Below, piece by piece: positions 1-6,048 of a stretch of DNA of 6,048 bases. This DNA comes from Prevotellaceae bacterium (GTDB lineage: Bacteria > Bacteroidota > Bacteroidia > Bacteroidales > Bacteroidaceae). The stretch covers positions 1-6,048 of the forward strand of contig JAFLUS010000131.1 of NCBI GenBank assembly GCA_022508685.1, given 5' to 3'. Each line of letters starts with the position of its first letter. Position 1 is the stretch's first letter. The notes under the pieces are model-generated. The model had not been told where the DNA came from. It saw only the letters and a program-made list of their open reading frames with translations, and ran no database searches. The translations under genes and the position numbers were made by a program.

Positions 1-588
1 ATGTATATTAAAAAGACAATTCTTCTGCTACTGATTTGCGTTGGTAGCATGACCGGAGCCCGCGCGCAGCATGCTGCTGTCAAGACAAATCTCATTGATG
101 ACGCGTTGCTGAACATCAACCTTGGTGTGGAAGTGGGATTGGCGCCCAAGTGGACGCTCGATATTCCGGCGAGTTTCAATGGATGGGAATTCAACGATGG
201 AAAACGATGGAAACATTGGTGGGTTCAGCCGGGTGTTCGTTATTGGTTCTGCGATCGGTTTGCAGGCCATTTTGTAGGTCTCCATACCCATGGCGGACAG
301 TACAACGTAGGCGGTTTCGATGGTAAACTCAATATGTTGGGTACTGACTTTCGCAAATTGAAAGACACGCGCTACCAAGGATGGTTTGTCGGCGCTGGTA
401 TCAGTTATGGATACGCATGGATTTTGAATAAGCATTGGAACATAGAAGGCGAAATCGGATTTGGCTATTCCTACACGCGCTACGACCGTTTCCTTTGTAC
501 CGGTTGCGGCAGGAAAGTGGAGAAAGACCAGCCGCACCATTATGTAGGCCCGACGAAGGCTGCAATCGACCTTGTTTACCTTTTTTAA
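1..588 (+). CDS. DUF3575 family exported protein, probable small outer-membrane beta-barrel
   Basis: This 195-residue protein has an N-terminal signal peptide: KK at 4-5, a hydrophobic run at 7-15, and a likely signal peptidase I cut after ARA (20-22) before QH. No lipobox is seen. The mature part is rich in aromatic residues and alternating strands, with a Trp/Tyr cluster at 62-82, and ends in the aromatic stretch LVYLF, as expected of an outer-membrane barrel. A CTGC pair (Cys166, Cys169) followed by YVGPTKA (181-187) matches what I know of the DUF3575 family C-terminus. The molecular function of the family is unknown. Its members often sit next to DUF3868 proteins in Bacteroidetes fimbria-like loci, and one follows here after 12 bases, so the two are probably co-transcribed and act together in the outer membrane. 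The window begins exactly at the ATG, so promoter and upstream partners are out of view. The signal peptide supports this start. Family assignment is confident; the barrel is inferred. Confidence 0.88.
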   Translation: MYIKKTILLLLICVGSMTGARAQHAAVKTNLIDDALLNINLGVEVGLAPKWTLDIPASFNGWEFNDGKRWKHWWVQPGVRYWFCDRFAGHFVGLHTHGGQYNVGGFDGKLNMLGTDFRKLKDTRYQGWFVGAGISYGYAWILNKHWNIEGEIGFGYSYTRYDRFLCTGCGRKVEKDQPHHYVGPTKAAIDLVYLF

Positions 589-600
589 TTCATAGAGGAC

Positions 601-2016
601 ATGAAAAAGATACTTTTTGCATCTCTCATATTTGCAACATGTGCTGCAACGGTCCATGCTGACGAGATAAAAATCACCGTACCTGTCAATCATTTCAGCA
701 TTGAACGCGATGGTACGTTCCTGACCGTAGATATGGATATTGACTTGTCTGCCGTCGATGTCAAGTCGAAGGAGGCTTTGCTCATTACTCCACATTTGGT
801 CAATAATGACAAAATGGCTGACCTGCCTTCGGTTGCCATCTATGGACGCAACCGCTATTATCACTATTTGCGCAATACCAATGGCAACATGTTGTCGGGA
901 GCAGGAGAAATGACCTTCCAAGCCAACGACAAGCCGAATGCCATCAATTATCATCAACTCATTCCTTATGAAGAGTGGATGGACGGGGCTGCCGTAGTCA
1001 TGGATGTGACCGACTATGGTTGCTGCCGCCATGTCTTGGCACAGGAATTCACGGAAGTCGGTCAGTATTTTGGCGCGTTCTTCCCAGAACTGGTATTTGT
1101 TCAGCCCACAGCCGAAATCGACAAGCATCGTTCCATCGAAGGACAGGCCTTCATTGATTTCCCTGTGGACCAAACCGTTATCTACCCCGACTATCGTCGC
1201 AATGCGATTGAATTGGATAGTATCCGTGCGACAATAGACGTTGTCCGTAACGACCCTGATGCCACCATTGACACGGTGTGGTTGAAAGGTTTTGCTTCGC
1301 CTGAAAGCCCCTACGCGCACAACACTGACCTTGCGAAGGGTCGTACTGCGGCGCTCAAGCGCTACATCAACAACATCTACAATTTCAAGGATGTTGTTAT
1401 TCTCACGGATTATGAACCCGAAGACTGGGAAGGTTTGCGCAAGTCGGTCGAGAAGTCCAATTTGGCTCATCGCACTGAGATTCTCAAGTTGATTGACACC
1501 AAGATGGACCCCGATGCCAAGGAATTGCGCATCAAGCAACTCTATCCTGAAGACTATCGTTTCATGCTCCAAGAGTTCTATCCAGCCCTGCGCCACACCA
1601 ACTATCGCGTGTCGTATGTGGTACGTACATTCTACGACCCTGCAGAAATACTCAAACTGGTTCACACACAACCGCGAAAACTTTCACAGAACGAGTTCTA
1701 CGTGGCGGCGTCGATTCTTGAACCCGGTTCGGAAGAGTTCTCCGAAGTATTTGAGACAGCCGTTCGTATGTATCCCACCGACCCTGTTGCCAACCTCAAT
1801 GCTGCCAACGCTGCCCTGCGTCGTGAAGACAACGCTGCCGCAGAACGCTATCTGGCAAAAGCAGGCAATTCGGCGGAAGCCATCTATGCACGTGCAGCCT
1901 TGGAAATACGTAAGAAGAACTACGATGCTGCAGTTCCTCTCCTCGAACAGGCTGAAAAGGCAGGTTGTGCACAAGCACGCATCACACTGGATTCGCTTAA
2001 AAAACGAACAAAGTAA
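601..2016 (+). CDS. DUF3868 family exported protein with OmpA-like domain and TPR-like C-terminus
   Basis: This 471-residue protein has a signal peptide with likely cleavage after VHA (residues 18-20). Residues about 25-150 form a beta-rich N-terminal region that fits DUF3868, ending near a Cys141-Cys142 pair. Residues about 193-260 resemble the OmpA C-terminal peptidoglycan-associated fold: YPDYRRN (195-201), a strand into GFASPES (230-236), then N241, L244 and R248 in the place of the OmpA NxxLSxxRA helix. The Asp that helps bind diaminopimelate in OmpA appears to be replaced by Ser in GFAS. Residues about 363-471 are Ala/Glu-rich helix pairs resembling tetratricopeptide repeats. It probably lies in the periplasm or outer membrane, linking the envelope to its DUF3575 neighbour 12 bases upstream. 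Such pairs are typical of Bacteroidetes fimbria-like clusters, but no fimbrillin or anchor gene follows here. An AGAGGA just before the ATG lies too close for a normal ribosome site. Family assignment is fairly sure; the job is unknown. Confidence 0.85.
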   Translation: MKKILFASLIFATCAATVHADEIKITVPVNHFSIERDGTFLTVDMDIDLSAVDVKSKEALLITPHLVNNDKMADLPSVAIYGRNRYYHYLRNTNGNMLSGAGEMTFQANDKPNAINYHQLIPYEEWMDGAAVVMDVTDYGCCRHVLAQEFTEVGQYFGAFFPELVFVQPTAEIDKHRSIEGQAFIDFPVDQTVIYPDYRRNAIELDSIRATIDVVRNDPDATIDTVWLKGFASPESPYAHNTDLAKGRTAALKRYINNIYNFKDVVILTDYEPEDWEGLRKSVEKSNLAHRTEILKLIDTKMDPDAKELRIKQLYPEDYRFMLQEFYPALRHTNYRVSYVVRTFYDPAEILKLVHTQPRKLSQNEFYVAASILEPGSEEFSEVFETAVRMYPTDPVANLNAANAALRREDNAAAERYLAKAGNSAEAIYARAALEIRKKNYDAAVPLLEQAEKAGCAQARITLDSLKKRTK

Positions 2017-2061
2017 GAAGGACTTTCCGATAGTTTGCACAAATTGGCAAACACCATTCAT

Positions 2062-2108
2062 CATTAAACATACTTTCGCTCTCGCAGCAAGGTATGTTTA
2101 ATGTTTTT
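2062..2108 (+). terminator. Rho-independent-type terminator between convergent genes
   Basis: A perfect 12-bp inverted repeat has its left arm at 2062-2073 (CATTAAACATAC) and right arm at 2092-2103 (GTATGTTTAATG), separated by 18 bases. On the + strand three more pairs inside (T-G, T-A, T-A) could extend the stem to 15 bp and leave a 12-base loop. It is followed by five T at 2104-2108. It lies 46 bases past the DUF3868 stop, so it would end the DUF3575-DUF3868 transcript. Read on the - strand the stem also lies just after the yigZ stop, but no T-run follows it there, so two-way action is less certain. The stem is AT-rich and therefore weaker than a textbook terminator. Confidence 0.7.
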
Positions 2109-2114
2109 ATGGCC

Positions 2115-2708
2115 TCACTCCTCTATCTGCAACGTTTCTACTTTTTCCAAACGGGCACGTAGGCGAGGCATGGCATCACGACGGATGCGGAGGGTCATGG
2201 AGCAATCTGAATCATAGCCTTGCTGCACGATTTCGGGCGTTTCCTCTTTGACAATGCGCATGACGTCGTTCATATAGACGTAGTCAAAATGGAACGACAG
2301 GGTCTCATCCACCGTCCGTTCTACAATCTGTGCAGCAGCAATGGCTTCGGCTGCCGCTGTGCGATAGGCAACAATCAGTCCGCTCGTGCCAAGTTTGATA
2401 CCGCCAAAGTAGCGAACAACCAAGATGAGGATGTTGGTGAGGTTGTTGCTGTTGATTTGTCCGAGAATCGGTTTACCGGCCGTTCCCGATGGTTCTCCAT
2501 TGTCGTTGGCACGAAACTGAAGGCGCTCTGCCCCAAGCATGTAGGCATAGCACACATGGCGTGCATCGTAATACTTCTTTTGATACGTTTCGACCCATTC
2601 CTTCACTTCTTCGGGCGTAGAAACAGGAAAAGCGAAAGCAAGGAACTTGCTTCGCTTCTCCGTATAGATGCCTTCTGAGGGCGACTGAATGGTCAGGTAT
2701 GAATCCAT
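2115..2708 (-). CDS. yigZ: YigZ/IMPACT family protein (UPF0029 + DUF1949)
   Basis: This 197-residue protein is close in length to E. coli YigZ (about 204). The N-terminal IMPACT/UPF0029 domain covers residues about 15-125, with SKF (20-22), the signature DNGEPSGTAGKP (69-80) and VRYFGGIKLGTSGL (98-111) followed by AY. Residues about 134-195 fit the small ferredoxin-like DUF1949 domain. In eukaryotes IMPACT modulates the Gcn2 stress response. The bacterial role is unsettled; it is often listed as a translation-associated or regulatory factor. It is cytoplasmic, with no signal or membrane segment. The ATG lies 7 bases after the stop of the DUF1015 gene, so the two are probably translated in tandem, and this is the last gene of the serC-serA-DUF1015 unit. 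No clear Shine-Dalgarno precedes it. The family call is very secure; the biochemical function is not known. Confidence 0.93.
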   Translation of the reverse strand: MDSYLTIQSPSEGIYTEKRSKFLAFAFPVSTPEEVKEWVETYQKKYYDARHVCYAYMLGAERLQFRANDNGEPSGTAGKPILGQINSNNLTNILILVVRYFGGIKLGTSGLIVAYRTAAAEAIAAAQIVERTVDETLSFHFDYVYMNDVMRIVKEETPEIVQQGYDSDCSMTLRIRRDAMPRLRARLEKVETLQIEE

Positions 2709-2715
2709 GCAGCCG

Positions 2716-3984
2716 TTACGACAGTTTGTGAATCACCAGTCCGCTGCGCAGTTTCGGTTCGAACCACGTGGCTTTGGGTGGCATGATGTTTCCCGTATCG
2801 GCGATGTCGATGATTTGCTGCATAGACACGGGATAGAGCGCCAAGGCAAGGCGCATTTCTCCCGAATCGCATCGGCGTTTGAGTTCACCCAATCCGCGCA
2901 GTCCACCTACGAAGTCAATGCGTTTGTCGCGTCGCAGGTCTTTGATACCCAAGATTTCATCCAATATCAAGTTTGACGAGATGCTGACGTCGAGTACCCC
3001 AATGGGGTCGTTGGCGTCATACGTTCCCGGCTTTGCTTTCAGCGAATACCAGTGGCCGTCCAAATAGAGGGAGAATTCGTGCAACTGCTGCGGACGATAC
3101 TCTTCCGTACCCTTGTCCTCCACCACGAAGTTGCGTGCCAAAGCCTCCAAAAAGGCTTCAGGCGTCAGTCCGTTGAGGTCTTTCACCACGCGGTTGTAGT
3201 CCAAGATGGTGAGTTGGCTTGCAGGGAAGGCTACAGCCATGAAGTAGTTGTACTCCTCACCGCCGTGGTGGTCGGGGTTCTGCCGTGCCTTTTCTGCTCC
3301 TACCAAGGCGGCGGCTGCGCTGCGATGGTGTCCGTCGGCGATGTAGAGGCTGGGCATGTGGGCGAATTCTGCCGTGATGGTGGCGATGTCGTCTGCTTGG
3401 TCCACTACCCACAGGCGGTGGCGGAAGCCGTCGATGGAGGCTACAAAGTCGTATTCGGGTTCTGTTGAAGCATAACGCGCGATGAGTGCTCCCAGTACTT
3501 CATTGTCGGGGTAGGCAAAGAACACGGGTTCGATGTTGGCGTCGTTCACCCGCACGTGTTTCATGCGGTCTTCTTCCTTATCGCTGCGCGTGAGTTCATG
3601 CTTCTTGATGACGCCGTTGAGGTAGTCGTCGACATAGGCTCCGACAATGAGTCCATACTGCGTCTTCTCCTTGTTGCCGTTTGCGGGAAGGCACGAGGTC
3701 TGCGCATAGATATAGTATTGCTCCTTGTCGTCTTGCACCAACCATTCCTGTTCTTGAAACTTACGGAATTGCCGTGCTGCTTCTTCATACACTCGAGGGT
3801 CGTGTTCATCGGTCCCAACGGGGAAGTTGATTTCGGGGCGGATGATGTGGTAGAGCGACATTTCGTTGTCGCCGGCTTCCTCGCGTGCTTCGTCTGAATT
3901 GAGGACGTCGTAGGGGCGCGACTGTACTTTCTCTACCAGATGCTTGGGTGGACGGATGCCACGGAATGGTTTTACGGTTGCCAT
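2716..3984 (-). CDS. DUF1015 family protein in the serine operon
   Basis: This 422-residue cytoplasmic protein matches the DUF1015 family over its whole length, which is the usual size. Landmarks are KPFRGIRP (5-12), PYDVLN (24-29), YHIIRPE (45-51), the KKHELTR region (127-133), YIADGHHRSAAAA (214-226) and the C-terminal MPPKATWFEPK (401-411) ending in GLVIHKLS. The function of most members is not established. The ADGHHR motif resembles the DGxHR signature of the ParB/sulfiredoxin fold, which includes the free-serine kinases SerK of archaea and SbnI of staphylococci. Together with its place 23 bases after serA and 7 before yigZ, this suggests (inference) a role in handling serine or O-phosphoserine, for example as a serine kinase. 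The start ATG has only an A-rich leader and no Shine-Dalgarno. It is intact with no frameshift. Family call secure, function speculative. Confidence 0.9.
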   Translation of the reverse strand: MATVKPFRGIRPPKHLVEKVQSRPYDVLNSDEAREEAGDNEMSLYHIIRPEINFPVGTDEHDPRVYEEAARQFRKFQEQEWLVQDDKEQYYIYAQTSCLPANGNKEKTQYGLIVGAYVDDYLNGVIKKHELTRSDKEEDRMKHVRVNDANIEPVFFAYPDNEVLGALIARYASTEPEYDFVASIDGFRHRLWVVDQADDIATITAEFAHMPSLYIADGHHRSAAAALVGAEKARQNPDHHGGEEYNYFMAVAFPASQLTILDYNRVVKDLNGLTPEAFLEALARNFVVEDKGTEEYRPQQLHEFSLYLDGHWYSLKAKPGTYDANDPIGVLDVSISSNLILDEILGIKDLRRDKRIDFVGGLRGLGELKRRCDSGEMRLALALYPVSMQQIIDIADTGNIMPPKATWFEPKLRSGLVIHKLS

Positions 3985-4007
3985 AGCGCTTTGGTGTTTA
4001 TTCCAGA

Positions 4008-4925
4008 TTACTTGTTCACTTGATATTTGGTAACGCCGTCTTTCAGGAAGGCCACAATCTGCTGTGCTGCGGCTATACCGGCGTTGATGTTGGCTTCAGC
4101 CGTCTGTGCGCCCATCTTCTTGGGTGTCGAGAAGTAGCGGCCTTCCAACTTCATGAAGTCGGCGTGGGCATCGGGCATGATGTCGGTGACGAACTGGAGG
4201 TCGGTGCGTTCCGTGAGCAAGTCCAACAATTCGGGTTCGTTGATGACTTCCTTGCGGGCTGTGTTGACCAGTACCCCACCCTTTGGCAGTTTGTTGACCA
4301 AGGTGCGGCCTATGCTTTGGCGCGTTTCGGGGGTAGCGGGTATGTGGAGCGAAACGACGTCGCTCACTTCAAACAGTTCGTCCTGACTGCCTACGGCGTG
4401 TACGCCTGCTGCTTCTATGGCGTCGGCGGGGCAGAAGGCATCGTAGGCATATACGTCCATGCCAAATCCCTTTGCCACACGGGCTACGTGGCGTCCTACG
4501 TTGCCGAAGGCGAGGATGCCCAGTCGCTTGCCCATCAGTTCCGTGCCTGCCTTGCCGGTGTAGAAATTGCGGACGGCGTAGACAAGGAGTCCGAACACCA
4601 GTTCTGCCACGGCGTTGGAGTTCTGTCCGGGCGTGTTCATCACGACTACTCCGTGGGCTGTGGCTGCTTCGAGGTCTACATTGTCGTAGCCTGCTCCTGC
4701 GCGTACCACGATTTTCAGTTGCTTGGCTGCGTCCAACACTTCGGCGTCCACCTTGTCGCTGCGGATGATGAGGGCATCGGCGTCTGCCACGGCGTCCAAC
4801 AACTGCTGTTTATCCGTATATTTTTCCAAGAGCGCCAGTTCGTATCCGGCTGCTTCTGTCTCCTTGCGGATTCCGTCTACGGCTACGGGGGCAAACGGTT
4901 TCTCGGTGGCTATCAGTACTTTCAT
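4008..4925 (-). CDS. serA: D-3-phosphoglycerate dehydrogenase, short ACT-less type
   Basis: This enzyme oxidises 3-phosphoglycerate to 3-phosphohydroxypyruvate with NAD, the first step of the phosphorylated serine pathway. From the chosen start it has 305 residues: an N-terminal substrate domain, RAGAGYDNVDL (75-85), NTPGQNSNAVAEL (97-109), a Rossmann segment LGILAFGNVG (135-144) with acidic Asp162 at the expected NAD-selecting position, NTARKEVINE (221-230) with catalytic Arg224, and TPKKMGAQTAEAN (267-279). It lacks the C-terminal ACT domain of E. coli SerA, so serine feedback through that domain is absent. The first Gly of GxGxxG is Ala139, and the usual catalytic His and Glu are not present (Lys269/270 and about Ala253); this looks like the Bacteroidetes/Entamoeba 'type III' form. 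The reading frame stays open to 5048, but that extension overlaps serC; MKVLIATEKP at 4925 fits the family. An ATG at 4934 is an alternative. It lies 31 bases after serC. Confidence 0.93.
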   Translation of the reverse strand: MKVLIATEKPFAPVAVDGIRKETEAAGYELALLEKYTDKQQLLDAVADADALIIRSDKVDAEVLDAAKQLKIVVRAGAGYDNVDLEAATAHGVVVMNTPGQNSNAVAELVFGLLVYAVRNFYTGKAGTELMGKRLGILAFGNVGRHVARVAKGFGMDVYAYDAFCPADAIEAAGVHAVGSQDELFEVSDVVSLHIPATPETRQSIGRTLVNKLPKGGVLVNTARKEVINEPELLDLLTERTDLQFVTDIMPDAHADFMKLEGRYFSTPKKMGAQTAEANINAGIAAAQQIVAFLKDGVTKYQVNK

Positions 4926-4956
4926 CGTTGTCATCAGTCTGTGTGTGAGTAATTCT

Positions 4957-6024
4957 TTAATGTGCCTTTTCAAATTCCTGCATCGTCTGTACGAGGGCTT
5001 GTACGCCTTCGACCGACATGGCGTTGTAGCAACTTGCCCGGAATCCACCTACGCTGCGGTGACCCTTGACGCCCACCATGCCACGTTCGGTAGCGAACGC
5101 CATGAAGGCAGGCTCCAAGTCCTTGTATTCGTCGTTCATCACGAAGCAGATGTTCATCAGGCTGCGGTCTTCCGTTGCCACCGTTCCGCGGAACAGTCGG
5201 TTGCGGTCTATTTCATCGTAGAGCAGGCGGGCACGCTCCTGTGCGCGCTTGTCCATGGCTGCCACTCCGCCGTTGGCCTTTATCCATTTCAGGTTTTGCA
5301 AGGCGCAGTATACGGGTACTACGGGCGGCGTGTTGAACATCGAGCCTTTTTCCACGTGGGTGCGGTAGTCGAGCATCGTGGGGATGGGGCGGGTCATCTT
5401 GCCCAGTGCATCCTCTTTCACGATGACGAACGTCACGCCTGCCATCGACAGGTTCTTCTGTGCACCGCCATAGATGCAGTTGTACTTGCTCACGTCGATG
5501 GGGCGAGAGAAGATGTCGCTCGACATGTCGGCTATCATGGGAACGGGCGAATCCAGTTCACGGCGGATTTCCGTACCGTAAATCGTGTTGTTCGTCGTCA
5601 CGTGGAAATAGTCGGCGTCGGCGGGGATTTCATAGTCCTTCGGGATGTAGGAATAGGTCGATTCTGCCGAAGAGGCCACTTCTACGACTTCGCCGAAGAG
5701 TTTTGCCTCCTTCATCGCCTTCTTTGCCCATACGCCCGTGTTCAGGTAGGCTGCCTTCTTCTCCAAGAAGTTGTAGGGCACTTGGCAGAATTGAAGGCTG
5801 GCTCCGCCTCCGAGGAAAATCACGGCGTAGCCTTCGGGAATATCCAGCAATTCCTTGAACAGCGCCACGGCCTCGTCCATCACTGGCTGAAAGTCCTTTG
5901 CGCGGTGGCTGATTTCCATCAGCGAGAGTCCGCTGCCGTTGAAGTCCAGACAGGCTTGGGCTGTTGCTTCTATCACTTCGCGGGGAAGAATCGAGGGTCC
6001 CGCATTGAAATTGTACTTTTTCAT
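4957..6024 (-). CDS. serC: Phosphoserine aminotransferase
   Basis: This PLP enzyme of the class V aminotransferase group transfers the amino group of glutamate to 3-phosphohydroxypyruvate, giving O-phospho-L-serine; in some bacteria it also serves vitamin B6 synthesis. It has 355 residues, close to the family's usual 360. Motifs run in order: FNAGPSILP (6-14), ISHRAKDF (38-45), GGGAS (72-76) in the cofactor phosphate region, [10 protein letters not shown] (143-152), an Asp at 166 and Ser at 168-169 in ADMSSD, the PLP-binding Lys190 in [11 protein letters not shown] (187-196), and [15 protein letters not shown] (321-335). All key residues seem present. It is the first gene of the visible - strand unit serC-serA-DUF1015-yigZ; its product is made from the SerA product, so co-expression makes sense. 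Only 24 bases upstream are visible, so the promoter is outside or barely inside the window. Confidence 0.97.
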   Translation of the reverse strand: MKKYNFNAGPSILPREVIEATAQACLDFNGSGLSLMEISHRAKDFQPVMDEAVALFKELLDIPEGYAVIFLGGGASLQFCQVPYNFLEKKAAYLNTGVWAKKAMKEAKLFGEVVEVASSAESTYSYIPKDYEIPADADYFHVTTNNTIYGTEIRRELDSPVPMIADMSSDIFSRPIDVSKYNCIYGGAQKNLSMAGVTFVIVKEDALGKMTRPIPTMLDYRTHVEKGSMFNTPPVVPVYCALQNLKWIKANGGVAAMDKRAQERARLLYDEIDRNRLFRGTVATEDRSLMNICFVMNDEYKDLEPAFMAFATERGMVGVKGHRSVGGFRASCYNAMSVEGVQALVQTMQEFEKAH

Positions 6025-6027
6025 GTT

Positions 6028-6034
6028 TCCTTCT
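6028..6034 (-). promoter_or_regulatory. Possible ribosome binding site of serC
   Basis: On the - strand AGAAGGA ends 3 bases before the serC ATG. The match to a Shine-Dalgarno sequence is good but the spacing is shorter than ideal, and Bacteroidetes often initiate without one, so it may be incidental. It does agree with the chosen serC start, which the family N-terminus ([10 protein letters not shown]) fixes independently. Confidence 0.35.
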
Positions 6035-6048
6035 GTTTATGATGATGA

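Noticed and set aside
594..599. AGAGGA as ribosome binding site of the DUF3868 gene
   Set aside because: Only one base separates it from the ATG, too close for normal pairing, and no better in-frame start lies just downstream before the signal peptide.
28..1671. A 547-codon open frame on the - strand, antisense to both exported-protein genes
   Set aside because: Both + strand genes have signal peptides and recognisable families. The antisense translation shows no domain I recognise and looks like a by-product of codon bias.
1493..2101. A 202-codon + strand frame running past the DUF3868 stop into the intergenic region
   Set aside because: It is a frame-shifted shadow of the DUF3868 gene and its end runs through the terminator hairpin. 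There is no sign of a frameshift in the real gene, which ends cleanly at 2016.
4020..4952. A 310-codon open frame on the + strand opposite serA
   Set aside because: It is a Cys/Gly/Val-rich translation typical of the reverse complement of a GC-rich gene; the serA frame is unambiguous.
4926..5048. 41-residue N-terminal extension of SerA overlapping serC
   Set aside because: The extension is basic, has no family similarity and lies out of frame within the serC coding end. The family N-terminus MKVLIATEKP begins at 4925; an ATG at 4934 remains possible.
4723..6042. A 439-codon open frame on the + strand across serC and the start of serA
   Set aside because: It is antisense to two genes with complete catalytic motifs. 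Its translation is low-complexity and His/Val-rich, with no family resemblance.

Overview
The window looks like chromosomal DNA from a Bacteroidales bacterium, possibly a gut or oral Bacteroides/Prevotella relative; the genus cannot be fixed from the sequence alone. Three things point this way. There is a DUF3575 + DUF3868 envelope pair, which is essentially a Bacteroidetes arrangement. The SerA is short, lacks an ACT domain and carries the PKKMGAQT-type C-terminus. Most starts have no good Shine-Dalgarno sequence, which is usual for this phylum. The window is densely coding, with no sign of mobile DNA, CRISPR arrays or stable RNA genes.

Left part (1-2016, + strand): two exported proteins lie 12 bases apart. 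The first is a small DUF3575 outer-membrane-barrel-like protein. The second is a DUF3868 protein with an OmpA-like middle section and a repeat-rich C-terminus. In Bacteroidetes such pairs commonly head loci for fimbriae-like surface fibres. Here nothing follows them: a 12-bp perfect hairpin with a T-run (2062-2108) closes the unit, and the next gene is convergent.

Right part (2115-6024, - strand): four tightly packed genes are read from right to left. They are serC (phosphoserine aminotransferase), serA (3-phosphoglycerate dehydrogenase), a DUF1015 protein and a YigZ/IMPACT-family protein, with gaps of 31, 23 and 7 bases. SerA and SerC together convert 3-phosphoglycerate to O-phospho-L-serine. 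The phosphatase gene serB, which would complete serine synthesis, is not in the window.

No clearly new system is visible. The most interesting point is the DUF1015 protein embedded in the serine operon. Its ADGHHRSAAA motif resembles the DGxHR signature of ParB/sulfiredoxin-fold proteins, a fold that includes free-serine kinases, so a phosphoserine/serine role is a testable idea. The second is the SerA active site, which lacks the usual His-Glu pair and the first Gly of the dinucleotide-binding motif.
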